Positions 44,171 through 55,061 of a DNA stretch of 64,000 bases are shown piece by piece. The stretch spans positions 121,653-185,652 of the forward strand of contig QRDG01000067.1 in assembly GCA_012064385.1 (NCBI GenBank), in the 5' to 3' direction. The notes below the pieces were generated by a model, which had not been told where the DNA came from, did not search any database, and saw only the letters and a list, made by a program, of their open reading frames with translations. The translations under genes and the position numbers were made by a program. This DNA comes from Puccinellia tenuiflora. Lineage: Eukaryota > Streptophyta > Magnoliopsida > Poales > Poaceae. Position 1 is the first letter of the stretch. Every line of letters begins with the position of its first letter.

Positions 44171-46804
44171 CCTGGTCCCTCTCGAGCTGCTGGACCTGCT
44201 CCTCGCGTCGGCGCAGTTTCTCCTCGCGGGGGGAGAGCTCTCTCTCGCGTCGCGTCAGCTCCGCTTCGCGCTGTGTCAGCTGCTCCCCGCGAGCGTCCAG
44301 CCTCTCGCGGAGCTCCTACAAGCTGTCCTCTACGACTTAGGAGTCCATGATGAATTTTTGCTCTGCGGCCGCAATCTCCTGTTGCTTGGAGGCGGTTTCC
44401 GCCTCGAGCGCCTCCTGCGCGGCGTCCAGTTGCTCCATGGTCTCCGCCGCTTCCCTCTTCACGCTGTCGCGGGTCTCCTTGGCGAAGCGCATCGCCTCTT
44501 CGCGCGCCGCCTGGGCCGCCGCATCCTGCAGGCGGCAGCCCTCCACCCTCTCGCGGAGGAGGGCCCAGGCTTCGTCAAGCTCCGCCCGCTCCTCCGCCCC
44601 GGCGAGTTCTTCTTCGACGTACTGCATCTCCAGCTTGACTGAAGACGGAGCTGCGGCGAGCTGTGTGACGGCGCGGCTCCCGCAGCGCCAAGGTCCCCGC
44701 ATCGCCGCGGGGTGCAGAGGCCTTGACGCTTGGCGAGGTACCCGAGGCACCTTGCCTCGGGCTCACAGCGGCTCCTGATGTGACCTGGGGCTCATGTGGT
44801 AGCCTCCTTCGCCGCCCGCGTTAGGAGCCCTCTGGGGCCTGGGCGTCCTCTCGTCCCCGGCTCCGGCGTCCGTGGGCTCCAGAGTCGTTTCCTCCTCCTG
44901 CCCTCCAGGGGCAGATTCAGCCCCTCTTGTGGTAGCCGCGCCTACCGCGGCTTCGGGCTCGTCAGCCCCTCTTGTGGAGGCCTCTCCCTCCGGAGGTGGC
45001 TCCACGGTGGCCTCTTGGGCCTCTGCCTCGTCTGGCCTCTCCGAGGCTCATGCGGCCTCGGTCGCTGCCTCGTCCTCCGCTATCTCCTGCTGTATGGGAG
45101 GAGTGGCGGCCCGTGCTGGCGACGACGCCACCGCTTCAACCTCCCCCTCCGTGCGGTGTTCATCCGCGGGAGGAGTAACCACACGCCGCGGCTCGTCAAC
45201 CGCAGGCATCGCCACGGTGGCGCCGGCAATCTCCCCAAGCTTGCGGAGCCGTCGCCTCTTCGGCGCCGCGAGGTTGCTAAAAAGAAAGACAAACAGAAGA
45301 TCCTTCAGGAGGGTATTCGAAAGAAAAATCCTAAAGGAAAGAAGAAGGACCAGGGCTTACTCGTCAGCCATCTTCCACACCCTCTTCTTCGCCTTCGGCG
45401 GCTGGGGGCTGTTTGCTCTGGCTCCTTCTCGAGGCGCTCCTACCTCCTCGCGAGGAGTGCCCCTCGCGGCCCCGACATCCCTGTCGTGGGCGGACTTGGA
45501 GCGGGGCTCGCGGCGCCCTCCATTGCCACCACTCTCCACCTCCTCCTCTGCGGTGCGTCGGGAGGGAGCTCCGCAAGAGGGATCCTCGTCGCTGCTGGAG
45601 GAAATCACCTGAAGGTCCCCTTCAGGCGGTACACTCCTTGAGGAGCTAGCGAAGCCTCCTGAGGGGTCAGCGTCTCCCGAGGCCTCGCCCTCGCCAGAGT
45701 CCTCCGCCTCATCCGGTTCCGGTGACTCGTCCATCTGCTCCGGCTCCGCCGCCCACGGGTTGCTGCGGGGCCCGCGGTGTCCTTCGGGCACGATGCCCCA
45801 CTCATCGAATATGGGCAGGCTCCTGCAGTGCTCGTGCACCTTCTCTTCCCCAAAGGTGAAGAGCGGTCGGGCCTCATCGGCGGCTGGGGCTGGGATGGCC
45901 GCCGAAGTGAAGAGGGTCCCCATGACCTTGTCCAATACCTCCGGAGTGAAGTTGTCCGTGCACAGGCGCATCCCATCCTCCGGGCCTGTGTACGTCCACA
46001 TCGGCTCTGAATGCCACTGGAGGGGGGCGATGCGGCGCCTCGTGAAGTCCTTCGCCACCATCTGGCCGGTGAGTCCGGCGTCGCGGAGCCTCCGCAGGCA
46101 CTCGTACACCGCGTCAAGCTTCGGGCCCTCAAAGCCCTCGCTCGCCCAGCGCGCCCACTTCTTCGGGGGCGCCACGGGCACATCCAGGAGATGGTTCTTC
46201 ACCTTGGTGTCGATGAAGAACCACCACTGGCGGAAGTCCTCCACCTTCTTCGTCACCTTGGTGATGGAATTCTCGCCGCTCCACGTGACGGGGATGTAGT
46301 TCTTGCTCCTGGCGTCGGCGATGCGGAAGGAGACGCATCCGGTCCGCTCGTTCTGCGCGGAGGACCGGAGTGCGTAGAAGCTGCGGAAGAGCTCCACAGA
46401 AGGACGGACACCGACGTAGGCCTCGCAGAGGTAGGCGAAGATGGAGAGGATGAGGATGGAATTGGGATGAAGATGGAGGAGTTGGATCTGGTATGTCTCC
46501 AAAACCCCCATGAGTAAGTCAGAGAAAGGAGGAACGAGACCGGCAAAGAGAGTATGAAGGAAGATGGGGTAGTACCCCTCGCGAAGCTTGCTGCTGCCGG
46601 CCGGCTTCATGCTTGTGGCGCCGTGCTCGTTGGTCTTCGCGGCCGCCAGGTGGCGCACCTTGTCAATCCCCGCCGAGTTGATGCGGGAGTGCGGGACCCC
46701 CGCAGCGCCTCCTTGGGTTCAGCACTCCACGACGCCACCGCGGGCTTGCCAGCCTACATAGGAGCCTTGTCCTTCTTGGGAGCGGCTGCTCTCTTGGGCG
46801 CCAT
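44171..46804 (-). pseudogene. Opposing gene of element B, 5' part (Transposase_28-like)
   Basis: ATG at 46804 (MAPKRAAAPKKDKAP), with a TAG after 16 codons (46754-46756) and a frame change before the main block. The main block (46658-45357, 433 codons) contains REGYYPIFLHTLFAGLVPPF and CEAYVGVRPSVELFRSFY, the conserved region shared in kind with element A's opposing gene, then a Ser/Glu/Asp-rich tail. A splice donor follows near 45360 and an acceptor near 45280. The second block is acidic with a stop near 45050; the third (44750-44171) is a coiled coil interrupted by element C. Several stops make it non-functional. Confidence 0.7.
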
Positions 46805-47106
46805 GGTCGCAGAAGAGAAGACGATCTTATAGGTGATGCGCTCTGGGAAGAAGGAGGCGTTTGGGGGAAGTGTGCGGCGAAGTAATGGGCGAAGTGATGG
46901 GCGCCATCATCGCGCGCAGGCTTTATTGAGCAGTTACCAAGGGCGTGGCGGGCCCCACCGGGTCGCCCATTGGAGCCGAGGAGATCGTGGCTTCGGGCGC
47001 AACTGCTGCGCCCCACGTGTCATGGCCCAGGCAGACATCGTTGGGCCCCCGACGCTTCGCCTGCATCCGCGGACTTCGGCGTGCCCATCGTGGACCCGAG
47101 AGCTAC
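46805..47106 (-). promoter_or_regulatory. Promoter region of element B opposing gene and 3' LTR border
   Basis: A TATA-like CAATAAAG (minus, 46928-46921) lies about 120 bp upstream of ATG 46804, close to the 114-bp spacing in element A. The right edge, CGAGAGCTAC before the LTR, resembles a decayed version of element A's polypurine end GGGGGCTAC. Confidence 0.4.
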
Positions 47107-48096
47107 TGTCGGCACAATGGAAATTAGGGTACCACGGGCCGGCCTGCCAGGGCCCACGGCACTCTTTAGAAGATTTCGCTAAGGACCAGGCTCTCCAAGC
47201 CTGGCGAGCCTCGCGAGGGTTTTCCCCTCGCGAGGGACCTCTCCTCGAGAGGGCATCTCGGATGCTACCTTCGATTCTGCCAAGGATCAAGCCAAAAGGC
47301 TCGGCGAGGCCTCCAGCCTCGCAGGGTTCCTTCCCCACGAAGCAAGCTCTGTCTCCGCGACAGAGCGCACATGGGCTCTGCGCCCTCCGCAGAGTCACGG
47401 GCGCGCCTACGCGCGGTGACGACAGCGCCGCAGTTGCCACTCTCATGTATAAAGCAGTCAACAAGGCTGCGCCAAGCAAAGGAGCTACAAGAGTTGCCAT
47501 TTCGGTGATAAGGAGACCATCTGCCGCTACACTCCAAGGGCGACGTCACCGTGGGGCGCATCCCGAGCCCCAGCAGCGCCAGCCCACCGTCCTGGCTGGA
47601 CGGTGGCTTTTCCAGCTTTGGTGACGCCGCTCCCTGCCATGGACCGCGTCCATGGACTCTCCCTTTATCGTGCACCCGACCTCCTCTTTCGTCGCCATGT
47701 GGTAACCCTTCCCGCCAAGATATTTGGGGGAAGAGGTCCAGGACACCTATAAAAGGAGGGGGAGCACGTTCAGGAAAGGGGGTCGGTTGAAAGATTGGAG
47801 TGTTGGAGAGTTAGAGAGAGAGAGAGATAAGGAGAAGGAGCCAGGATCTGAGATCCGAAGCTCCAGTGATGTTCTAGCGATAGCCATTGTTAGCCACCTC
47901 GAGCTCCCGAAGCTCTCCTTGTACTGTAACCTCTACAAGCAGTGCAATACAACCAAGGCAGGACGTAGGGGTTTTACCTCTCCAAGAGGGCCCTGAACCT
48001 GGGTAACATCGTGTGTTCATCTCTGCAGTGCCATCCCACAGCGATCTCGACGAGTGCCATCCCACAGCGATCTCGACGAGCGCCGTCGCCGAGGCA
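47107..48096 (+). repeat. Element B 3' LTR, about 990 bp
   Basis: Begins TGTCGGCACAATGG and ends near CGCCGAGGCA. It has a plus-strand TATA box (CCTATAAAAGG, about 47746-47756) and the Tat-type motif ATCGTGTGTTCATC downstream. A 26-bp unit is tandemly duplicated at 48028-48079. The right end is inferred from where unrelated inverted LTR sequence begins. Confidence 0.65.
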
Positions 48097-48312
48097 CGTT
48101 GAGGGTTGTTTGATTCCGTGTTCAGCCCCTTACTCGATTCCTTACCTAGTGAGAAACACCCAGTTCCTGGGAAAGTTCTCCGACAGCATCTTGTCAATAG
48201 GTTAGTCCGACAAAATGCATAAAAATGATATAAATGATAGTAAAAACATGTGACAATATCACAAAACTAGCATGGATCACTCTAAAATTATAGATACGTT
48301 TGAGACGTATCA
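48097..48312 (-). mobile_element. LTR fragment (first about 215 bp), minus strand
   Basis: On the minus strand it starts TGATACGTCTCAAACGTATC at 48312 and continues through AACCTATTGACAAGATG, matching the start of the solo LTR at 49691 in inverted orientation. It is cut at 48097 against the element B LTR. Confidence 0.75.
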
Positions 48313-48333
48313 CACACCCACTCGTGGCAAATG

Positions 48334-49627
48334 TGAAAGAGCATTTTCTAAACCCTAATTGGTTTTGTGTGTTAGTTAATAACATGAGTGATTATCTAAT
48401 AAGATAATAAGTGATGCAGGATCATATACATAACTATTCACATATGCATCTGCCACCAAAAAGGAAGATTTGGGCAAAGATTAATTGTTGCAGGGTTTTC
48501 TTGGCTGGAGTCTCCGGTCTGCCAGGGCCGAAGTCTCCGCGCCCCCAAGATTTTCTATGCCTTGCAAAAGTGTGGTGCGGCTCTGGTCTCTCACCGGAGG
48601 TTCCCCGGAGTGTCCACGAAGTCTCCGGGAGACCGGAGTCTCCGGCCTCTGGACCCCGGAGTCTCCGGTCAGGCCATCTCAAGCCCAGGAAGACACAGGT
48701 GTGGGGAGGCTCTGGACTCCTCCCCGAAAGATCCCCGAAAGGTCCCCGGAGTATCCGGCAGGGCCGGTGTCTCCGCCCCTAGGGAGATCGGAATCTTCGG
48801 TCTGGCCAGGCGACTCAAAGTTTTCGGAGCTGGGCAGAGTCTCCGGGTTACCCCGGAGTCTCCGGCCTAGCCAGTGTCCAATGGTTAGAAATGGGTGAAT
48901 GGTATAAATACCCTTCACCTACCTTGGAAATGGTAGCTCGACCAACATTGAATGAACCCTAATTTCTCAGAGCTCAAATCAACTAAATCTCCCAATTCCT
49001 TCACCCAAACTCGTTGATCTTTGGAGGATTGAAGGAGAAGGCCCGAATCTACATCTTCACCAAGCCGTTCTTCATTTCCCACTCAATCACTTGAGGGATT
49101 TCGTTTCTAGGGTTTGCTTGTAATCTCTAGATTCATCTTGCTGACTACTTGTTGTAATTGTGACAGATTTGTTGATCTGGGAGCCCCCGATTAAGTTGTG
49201 GGTGTGTACCCCAAGAACGTTGTAAAGCCTCCGGATTCCGCCTTGAAGGACTCCAATAGTGGAAGGTTGACCGAGCCTTTATGGCAAGGTTCATCGGAGA
49301 ATAGGGTGAGGCATTTGTGGCGTTGTGTAGGCCTGTGGTGGCGAGCTCACACGCCTCCAACGAGACGTACTCCCTTAATAAGGAGGAACTCGGGAATACA
49401 ACCTTGTCTCCACGTGATTCTACTTTCGGCTATCTATATCCCTTAGTTGCTTTTACTTGTATCATGATAATTGCCTTGTGTTAGGTGCTAGCTTGTCATA
49501 TAGGTAAATTCACCGTAGTTGCATATCTAGAAAATTTACCTTTCGTCTCAAGCCTAAATTGAAAACAAATTAAAATTTGGTGTAGCACCTATTCACCCCC
49601 CCTCTAGGTGCCCATATGATCCTTTCA
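48334..49627 (+). mobile_element. Solo LTR, 1294 bp, relative of element D
   Basis: TGAAAGAGCATTTTC to GATCCTTTCA with perfect 5-bp duplications AAATG (48329-48333 and 49628-49632). Its promoter-downstream half aligns with element D's LTR. It has a palindromic array of GGAGTCTCCGG type (about 48508-48870, four exact units), a TATA box (GGTATAAATACCC, 48901-48913) 30 bp later, and the U5 hairpin (49585-49611). A solo LTR arises by recombination between the two LTRs of one element. Confidence 0.9.
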
Positions 49628-49690
49628 AAATGCCTTAGAAACATGCCAGCCACACACAAACCAACGGGTTTCGTCGAATTAGACGATCTC

Positions 49691-51227
49691 TGATACGTCT
49701 CAAACGTATCTATAATTTTTGATATTCCATGTTTGATTATATATCATTGCCATACATTTTTATAATGTTTTTACATCATTTTGACATAATTTATGGAACT
49801 AACCTATTGACAAGATGTCTAGTGCCAGTTTCTCAGAATCAGCACAAAAATTACGGGATTTATTTTTGCATGGAAACAAAGACGGAGCCAAAAGGAGGCC
49901 TGCCGGGGGGCCCACAGTGGCCAGACGCCACCTGGCCGCAGTCCATCCTGGACCGCGCCTAGGCCCCACCTGGGCGCCTCGTCCACCGACTCGCGTCGCC
50001 TCTTCGCCTATAAATTCACCCTTGACCTAAAAACCTCAGGGGTGTCGACCATATTTCCAGAAAACATCCGAGGCCGCTGCCATCGCCAACCATAGTTCGG
50101 GAGGGATCTGAAGCTCTTCCCGGCACCCTGTCGGAGGGGGAGATCATCATCGGAGGCATCTACACCACCATGCCTGCCTCCGGAGTGATGCCTGAGTAGT
50201 CTACCACGGGACTACGGGTCCATGGCATTAGCTAGATGGTTGTCTCTTCTCCTTGTACTCCATTATTTAGATCTTGTGAGCTTCCTAACATGATCAAGGT
50301 CATATTATCTGTAATTGTTACATGATGTGTTTGCTTGGATCCGATGAATTGTGGAAATCATTACTCTTGTTCATCTATGTGTTATGTTTTATTTATGATC
50401 TTGCATGCTCTCCGATGCTAGTGGATGCTTTGGCCAAGTAATTGTTAGTATTACAAGAGAGAGTATTTATGCTAGATAGTGGATTCATGCCTTCTTGCGT
50501 AGAGTGCGACTGACAGAAACGCTCATACCAAGTTTGTGCTGTTGCTATTAGGGAGAAAACAGCGGTGTTTATTTCCTCGTGTTATTACATTGTTTACATT
50601 ATACACCATGCTTATTGTGATGATCTGTTGCTTGCAACTTAATACTTCTGGGAGACATGCTAGATAGCGATCTCGGGGGTGGATTATTAGTCATACATGC
50701 AGTTGGATAACGGTAAATGTATTTTGAAGTAATGTCCATATTAAATGAAATAGTGAACTATATTGTTTTATGACAACATTGTTATGCGCCCACAATTTTG
50801 TCAATTGCCTTGCTGTAATTTGTTTACCCATCATGCATATCTTCTGGAGAGACACCACTAGTTATCTGTGGACCCCGGTCCTATTTTCTTACATTGTTTA
50901 TAACTGTTTTACTAGCTTTCTGCACTCATTTGTTCGCTGGTCATATTTTACTCTTATCATATTTTATACTTGCACAATTAATTCTTTGTGTTCAGCAAGC
51001 CAGAGAGATTGACAACCTCTCTGTTTCATTGGGGCAAAGTAGTTTGTTCGTGATTGTGTGCAGGTCCACGTCAATTGTCGTAAATGGCGCCGTTGACACC
51101 TTGCTAAGTCTTCTCCAAGTCCTACTGGAGCTGACAACCCTGGTTTTGAAATCAAGGGAAAACTACTGCTATGCTGCATCATACCTTCCTCTTGGAGTTC
51201 CTAGCGAACGTGTGATCCACGCGATCA
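49691..51227 (+). mobile_element. Solo LTR, 1537 bp, TGATACGTCTC family
   Basis: Starts TGATACGTCTCAAACG, ends CACGCGATCA, and is flanked by perfect duplications ATCTC (49686-49690 and 51228-51232). The TATA box CCTATAAATTC is at about 50008. The family is very common in Triticeae DNA, but I do not assign a name. Open frames inside are incidental. Confidence 0.85.
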
Positions 51228-51784
51228 ATCTCCCACCACCACTGCTGGAGAGAAAGAATCGCAACTTCTATGAGAGGAGCACACACACGACTCTGACCTC
51301 CGGTGGATGTACAATATAATGCACTCCGCATGATCATACGCACGTCAGATATGACGCTGACACAATGCCGACAAACGTAGAGGAAAACATTGTTGCCCAC
51401 AAAACACCACACCACACGACCAAGCACCGAGTAAAGGCGCATGTGCGAGAAAAAATCTATGTGCTAAGTACGTCTATGCCGCTCTCGGCAATGCTTGTGT
51501 TTTATAAGGTAAACCTTACACTAGTCCTCTTAAAATTTAGAGGACTGGGCCATGTCGAAACCATTGCACTTTTTGTTATTGTTCACATTTTTCTCGATTT
51601 GTGCGTGGTCCCTGAACCGACGTGTGTTGCTGATATATCGGTTTTCGTCAGATTTTTCGTAATTAGCGACAACTCTCTTTATTTTAATCAGTGAAACAGA
51701 AAAACTTTTTCCTTAAATTTAGATAATTGAAAGTAGGGATTTCTCGCTTTTTTTAGTCCATTTCCAGGGCGGAGTGTCAATGCA
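51228..51784. other. Host spacer between solo LTR and Harbinger end
   Basis: No gene or repeat recognised. Together with 48313-48333 and 49633-49690 it forms the old target DNA into which the two solo LTRs were inserted. Confidence 0.4.
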
Positions 51785-52317
51785 TTAGAGTATCCCCATC
51801 GGGAACCCCCAAAGCCCCCAAGTCTCAACGGGGGTCCGGACCCCCATCGGTCCGGGCCAAACCAAAAAGTGTCTGGCACCCCCAAGGCCAACCCCATAGC
51901 TAATGGCATCCTCGGGGGCTGGACAACGCCCAGACAAGGAATCTGTTAGGCGGGGTCCTTATGTAATACGCATAGTCCAAACAACAAATTCTTCCTTGCC
52001 TTCCACATTGCCGCGTCGTCCGCCAAAACATCAAATTATTCCCTTGCCTTTCACATTGCTGCCACCGCAAGCCGTCGGTGTCTAGCGAGGATCTGTCGAT
52101 GAAGGCGATGGTGCCGGAGCCTAAAACGATCTCAAACTAAACACTTTGTGCCGTCACCTTGAATTTCAGTTCCTCGCTAATGTGCCGCGCTTTTCGCTGA
52201 TATCAGATGTACCGCCACTTGGTCTAGAACTGTAGCACTGCACGAGCAGCCACCCNGTAAAAACCCGATATTTCCACCGCGTGCTTGCAAACAAATCACT
52301 CATCGACCACCCAACAC
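51785..52317. mobile_element. PIF/Harbinger-type transposon, left end
   Basis: The left end TTAGAGTATCCCCATCGGG matches, in inverted orientation, the right end at about 60430-60451 (TTAGAGAATCTCCATCGGG on the minus strand). The similarity continues for about 100 bp inward (GTGTCTGGCACC against ATGTCCGGCACC). No coding sequence is identified here. An ambiguous base lies at 52256, and the Copia remnant begins at about 52318. Confidence 0.55.
52256..52256. other. Ambiguous base (N)
   Basis: A single N in CACCC-N-GTAAAA. Like the one at 23087 it may mark a join between sequence pieces, here between the Harbinger left end and the truncated Copia element. No flanking duplication is visible. Confidence 0.5.
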
Positions 52318-53810
52318 ATCGGTATGTATGATTTCCAACAAGTCTGTTGCTCTCTCCATCGTGCCGGAGAATGGTGTTCGAGTCATCTTACCCATAAGGC
52401 ATGGTTCGCAAGTTTCAAATGATTCAAAATCAAGTGAATCCAAAAAGTCCATCAGAATGGAGTTTCTTCATGCGCTTTACACCAATATGACCCAAACGGC
52501 AGTGCCACAAAAATGTGGTATTATCATTATTCACTTTGCATCTTTTGGCATCAATGTTATGAACATGTGTATCACTACTATCGAGATCCAATAGAAATAA
52601 ACCATTCCTCTCAGGTGCATGACCAAAAAGTATTATCCATATAAATCGAAATACCAAAGTTTTCAGACTTAAATGAATAACCGTCTCGCAATAACAAGAT
52701 CCAGATATAATGTTCATGCTCAACGCAGGCACATAATAACAATTATTAAGGTTTAAAACTAATCCCGAGGGTAAATGCAGAGGGAGTGTGCCGACAGCGA
52801 TGACTTCAACTTTTGATCCATTTCCAACTCGCATCGTCACCTCGTCCCTTGCCAAGCGTCGTCTATTCCGCAGCTCCTGTTTCGAGTTACATATATTAGC
52901 AACCGAACCAGTATCAAATACCCAGGTGCTACTACGATCACTTGTTAAATACACATCAATAACATGTATATCAAATATACCTTGTTTGACGGAGCCAGCC
53001 TTCTTGTCCGCCAGATACTTGGGGCAGTTCCGCTTCCAGTGTCCGGTTCCCTTGCAGTAGAAGCACTCAGTATCAGACTTAGGGCCCTTCCTTGACTTCC
53101 TCGCAGGCCCGGCAGCTCGCTTGCTGTCCCTCTTGAAGTTGTCTCTTTTGCCCTTTTCTTGAAACTGGTGGTCTTGTTAACCATCAACACTTGATGCTCC
53201 TTCTTGATTTCCACTTCCGCGGTCTTTAACATCGCGAAGAGCTCAGGGAGAGTTTTCTCCATCCCTTGCATGTTATAGTTCATCACAAAGCTTTTGTAGC
53301 TCGGTGGAAGTGACTGGAGAACACGGTCAATCCCCAACTCATTGGGAATCACAACACCCAGCTGCGCCAGACGATCACCGTACCCAGACATCTTGAGCAC
53401 GTGTTCGCTGACGGAACTGTTCTCTTCCATCATACAGCTAAAGACTTAGAAGAGGCTTCATACCTCTCCACCTTGGCTTGAGTCTGAAACATAGCTTTCA
53501 GATCAACGATCATCTGATGAACGCCATGGTGCTCAAAACGCTTTTGAAGCTTAGGTCCTAAGCCGTACAACAGACCGCACTTAACTATCTCGTGGTCCTC
53601 TGAACGGGCTGCCCAGACATTCCTAATGTCTTCAGCCGCTCCCTCTGCTGGAGCCTCACCTAGCGGTGCATCTAGGACATACAGTTTCTTGGCAGCTTTG
53701 AGGATAATTTTCAGATTCATAAACCAATCCGAGAAATTGCTTCCATCGTCTTTCAGCTTGTCTTTCTCTAGGAACGCGTTAAAGTTCATGGTGATGTTGG
53801 GAAGGGCCAT
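52318..53810 (-). pseudogene. Copia gag-protease-integrase start, broken
   Basis: ATG at 53810 (MALPNITMNFNAFLEKDKL). The gag core runs to 53430, where a stop and frame change occur, then continues (SEHVLKMSGYGDRLAQLG). Another frame change near 53160 separates it from the zinc knuckle CFYCKGTGHWKRNC (about 53060). Protease WVFDTGSVANICNS (about 52900) and the pre-integrase motif LWHCRLGHIGVKRM (about 52480) follow, then the first codons of integrase to about 52318. RT and RNase H are absent. Non-functional. Confidence 0.85.
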
Positions 53811-55048
53811 TGATCTACAACATTATTTGCAAGGTGTTTAGACTATGTTCATGATATTGTGTTCGAAAGATAATCTAATTATAAAACGAACTCCCACTAA
53901 ACTCAACATCTCTCTGGTTGTTTAGTGACACACGATCCAAAATCCACTGCACCACAACCGATCATCACGTGAAGTGGCATAGTTTCAAAAGGTGAACATC
54001 TCCATGTTTGATCATATCATTCATATGACTCGTGTTTAGCCTTTCGGCTCTTGTGTTCCGAGGCCATGTCTGTACATGCTAGGCTCGTCAAGGAAACCAT
54101 AGTATTTCTGCATGTGCAAACTGGCTTGCACCCGTTGTATGTGAACGTAGAATCTATCACACCCGATCATCACGTGGTGCTTCAAAACGACGAACTTTGG
54201 CAACGGCGCATACTAGGGGAGAACACTTCTTGATATTGACGTGAGAGATCACCTTATCATGCTACCGTCGAGATCGTATCTAAGCATAAACCATAAGGTG
54301 CATAAAAGGATTAACATCACATGCAATTCAATATTGTGACATGGTATAGCCTTTTCTTGTGCCTTTGATCTCCATCTCCAAAGCACCGGCATGATCTCCA
54401 TCATCACCAGCTCAAACGCCATCACCATGGTTGTCTCCACCAACTATTGCAACTACTACTATTAGCTACTCTTAGCAAATAAAGTAAAGCAATTACATGG
54501 TGTTTAAAGTGACACGCAGGTCATACAATAAATCAAAGACAACCATAAGGCTCCTGCCGGTTGCCGTACTCATCGACATGCAAGTCGTGATAATTACAAA
54601 ACATGATCATTGCATATATCACATAATCATATCTTGAGGCCATACCATATCACAAACCCTGCAAAAACAAGTTAGACGCCTCTACTTTGTTTATGCAATT
54701 TTTACGTGGCTTCTAATGGGTCATTAGATAGAACCGTTCTAATCTACGCAAAGCCACAACGTTGATAAAATAGTTGCTGATTTACTCATCCTTTTGAAAG
54801 GCCTTCCATTGAAAATTGCATCTTCACTAAAGCAAGAGAAACAGACACCCGCCAGCCACTTATGCAAAACAAGTTGCATGTCAGTCGTGGAACCGGTCTC
54901 TCGTGCGTGGACGAGTAAAGTTGGTCCGGGCCGCTTCAATCTTACAGTACCGCAAAGATGCAAAGTGCACGCGAGAAGGTAACAACTCAAATTATCAACG
55001 CCCACAACACTTGTGTCTAATCGCACCAACATCTACGAATAGATCTAG
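53811..55048 (-). other. 5' leader of the minus-strand Copia element
   Basis: A long untranslated leader between PBS and gag, typical of BARE-type elements. It aligns in inverted orientation with the leader of the second copy at 62350-63114. Short open frames here are not conserved as proteins. Confidence 0.75.
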
Positions 55049-55060
55049 GCTCTGATACCA
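55049..55060 (-). other. Primer binding site of the minus-strand Copia element
   Basis: GCTCTGATACCA (plus) is the tRNA-Met PBS on the minus strand, one base from the LTR. Confidence 0.9.
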
Positions 55061-55061
55061 C

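Larger units (their letters stand above)
31182..48096 (+). mobile_element. Element B: Ty3/Gypsy, Tat lineage, 3' half, plus strand
   Basis: It retains integrase (plus), a long spacer, an opposing Transposase_28-like gene (minus) and the 3' LTR, the same order as element A but a different family. Everything upstream of the RNase H-integrase linker is missing at the border with element A (31181/31182). Element C (with D inside) is inserted at 34672-44165 within the opposing gene. Net surviving length is about 7.4 kb. Confidence 0.8.

Noticed and set aside
44796..45641. Long plus-strand frames opposite element B's opposing gene
   Set aside because: GC-rich shadows of the Glu/Ala-rich minus-strand exon; the minus strand carries the conserved block.
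51060..51110. TGGCGCCGTTGACACC as a primer binding site
   Set aside because: It resembles the Gypsy PBS, but lies inside the solo LTR 49691-51227 more than 100 bp before its end, so it is coincidence.
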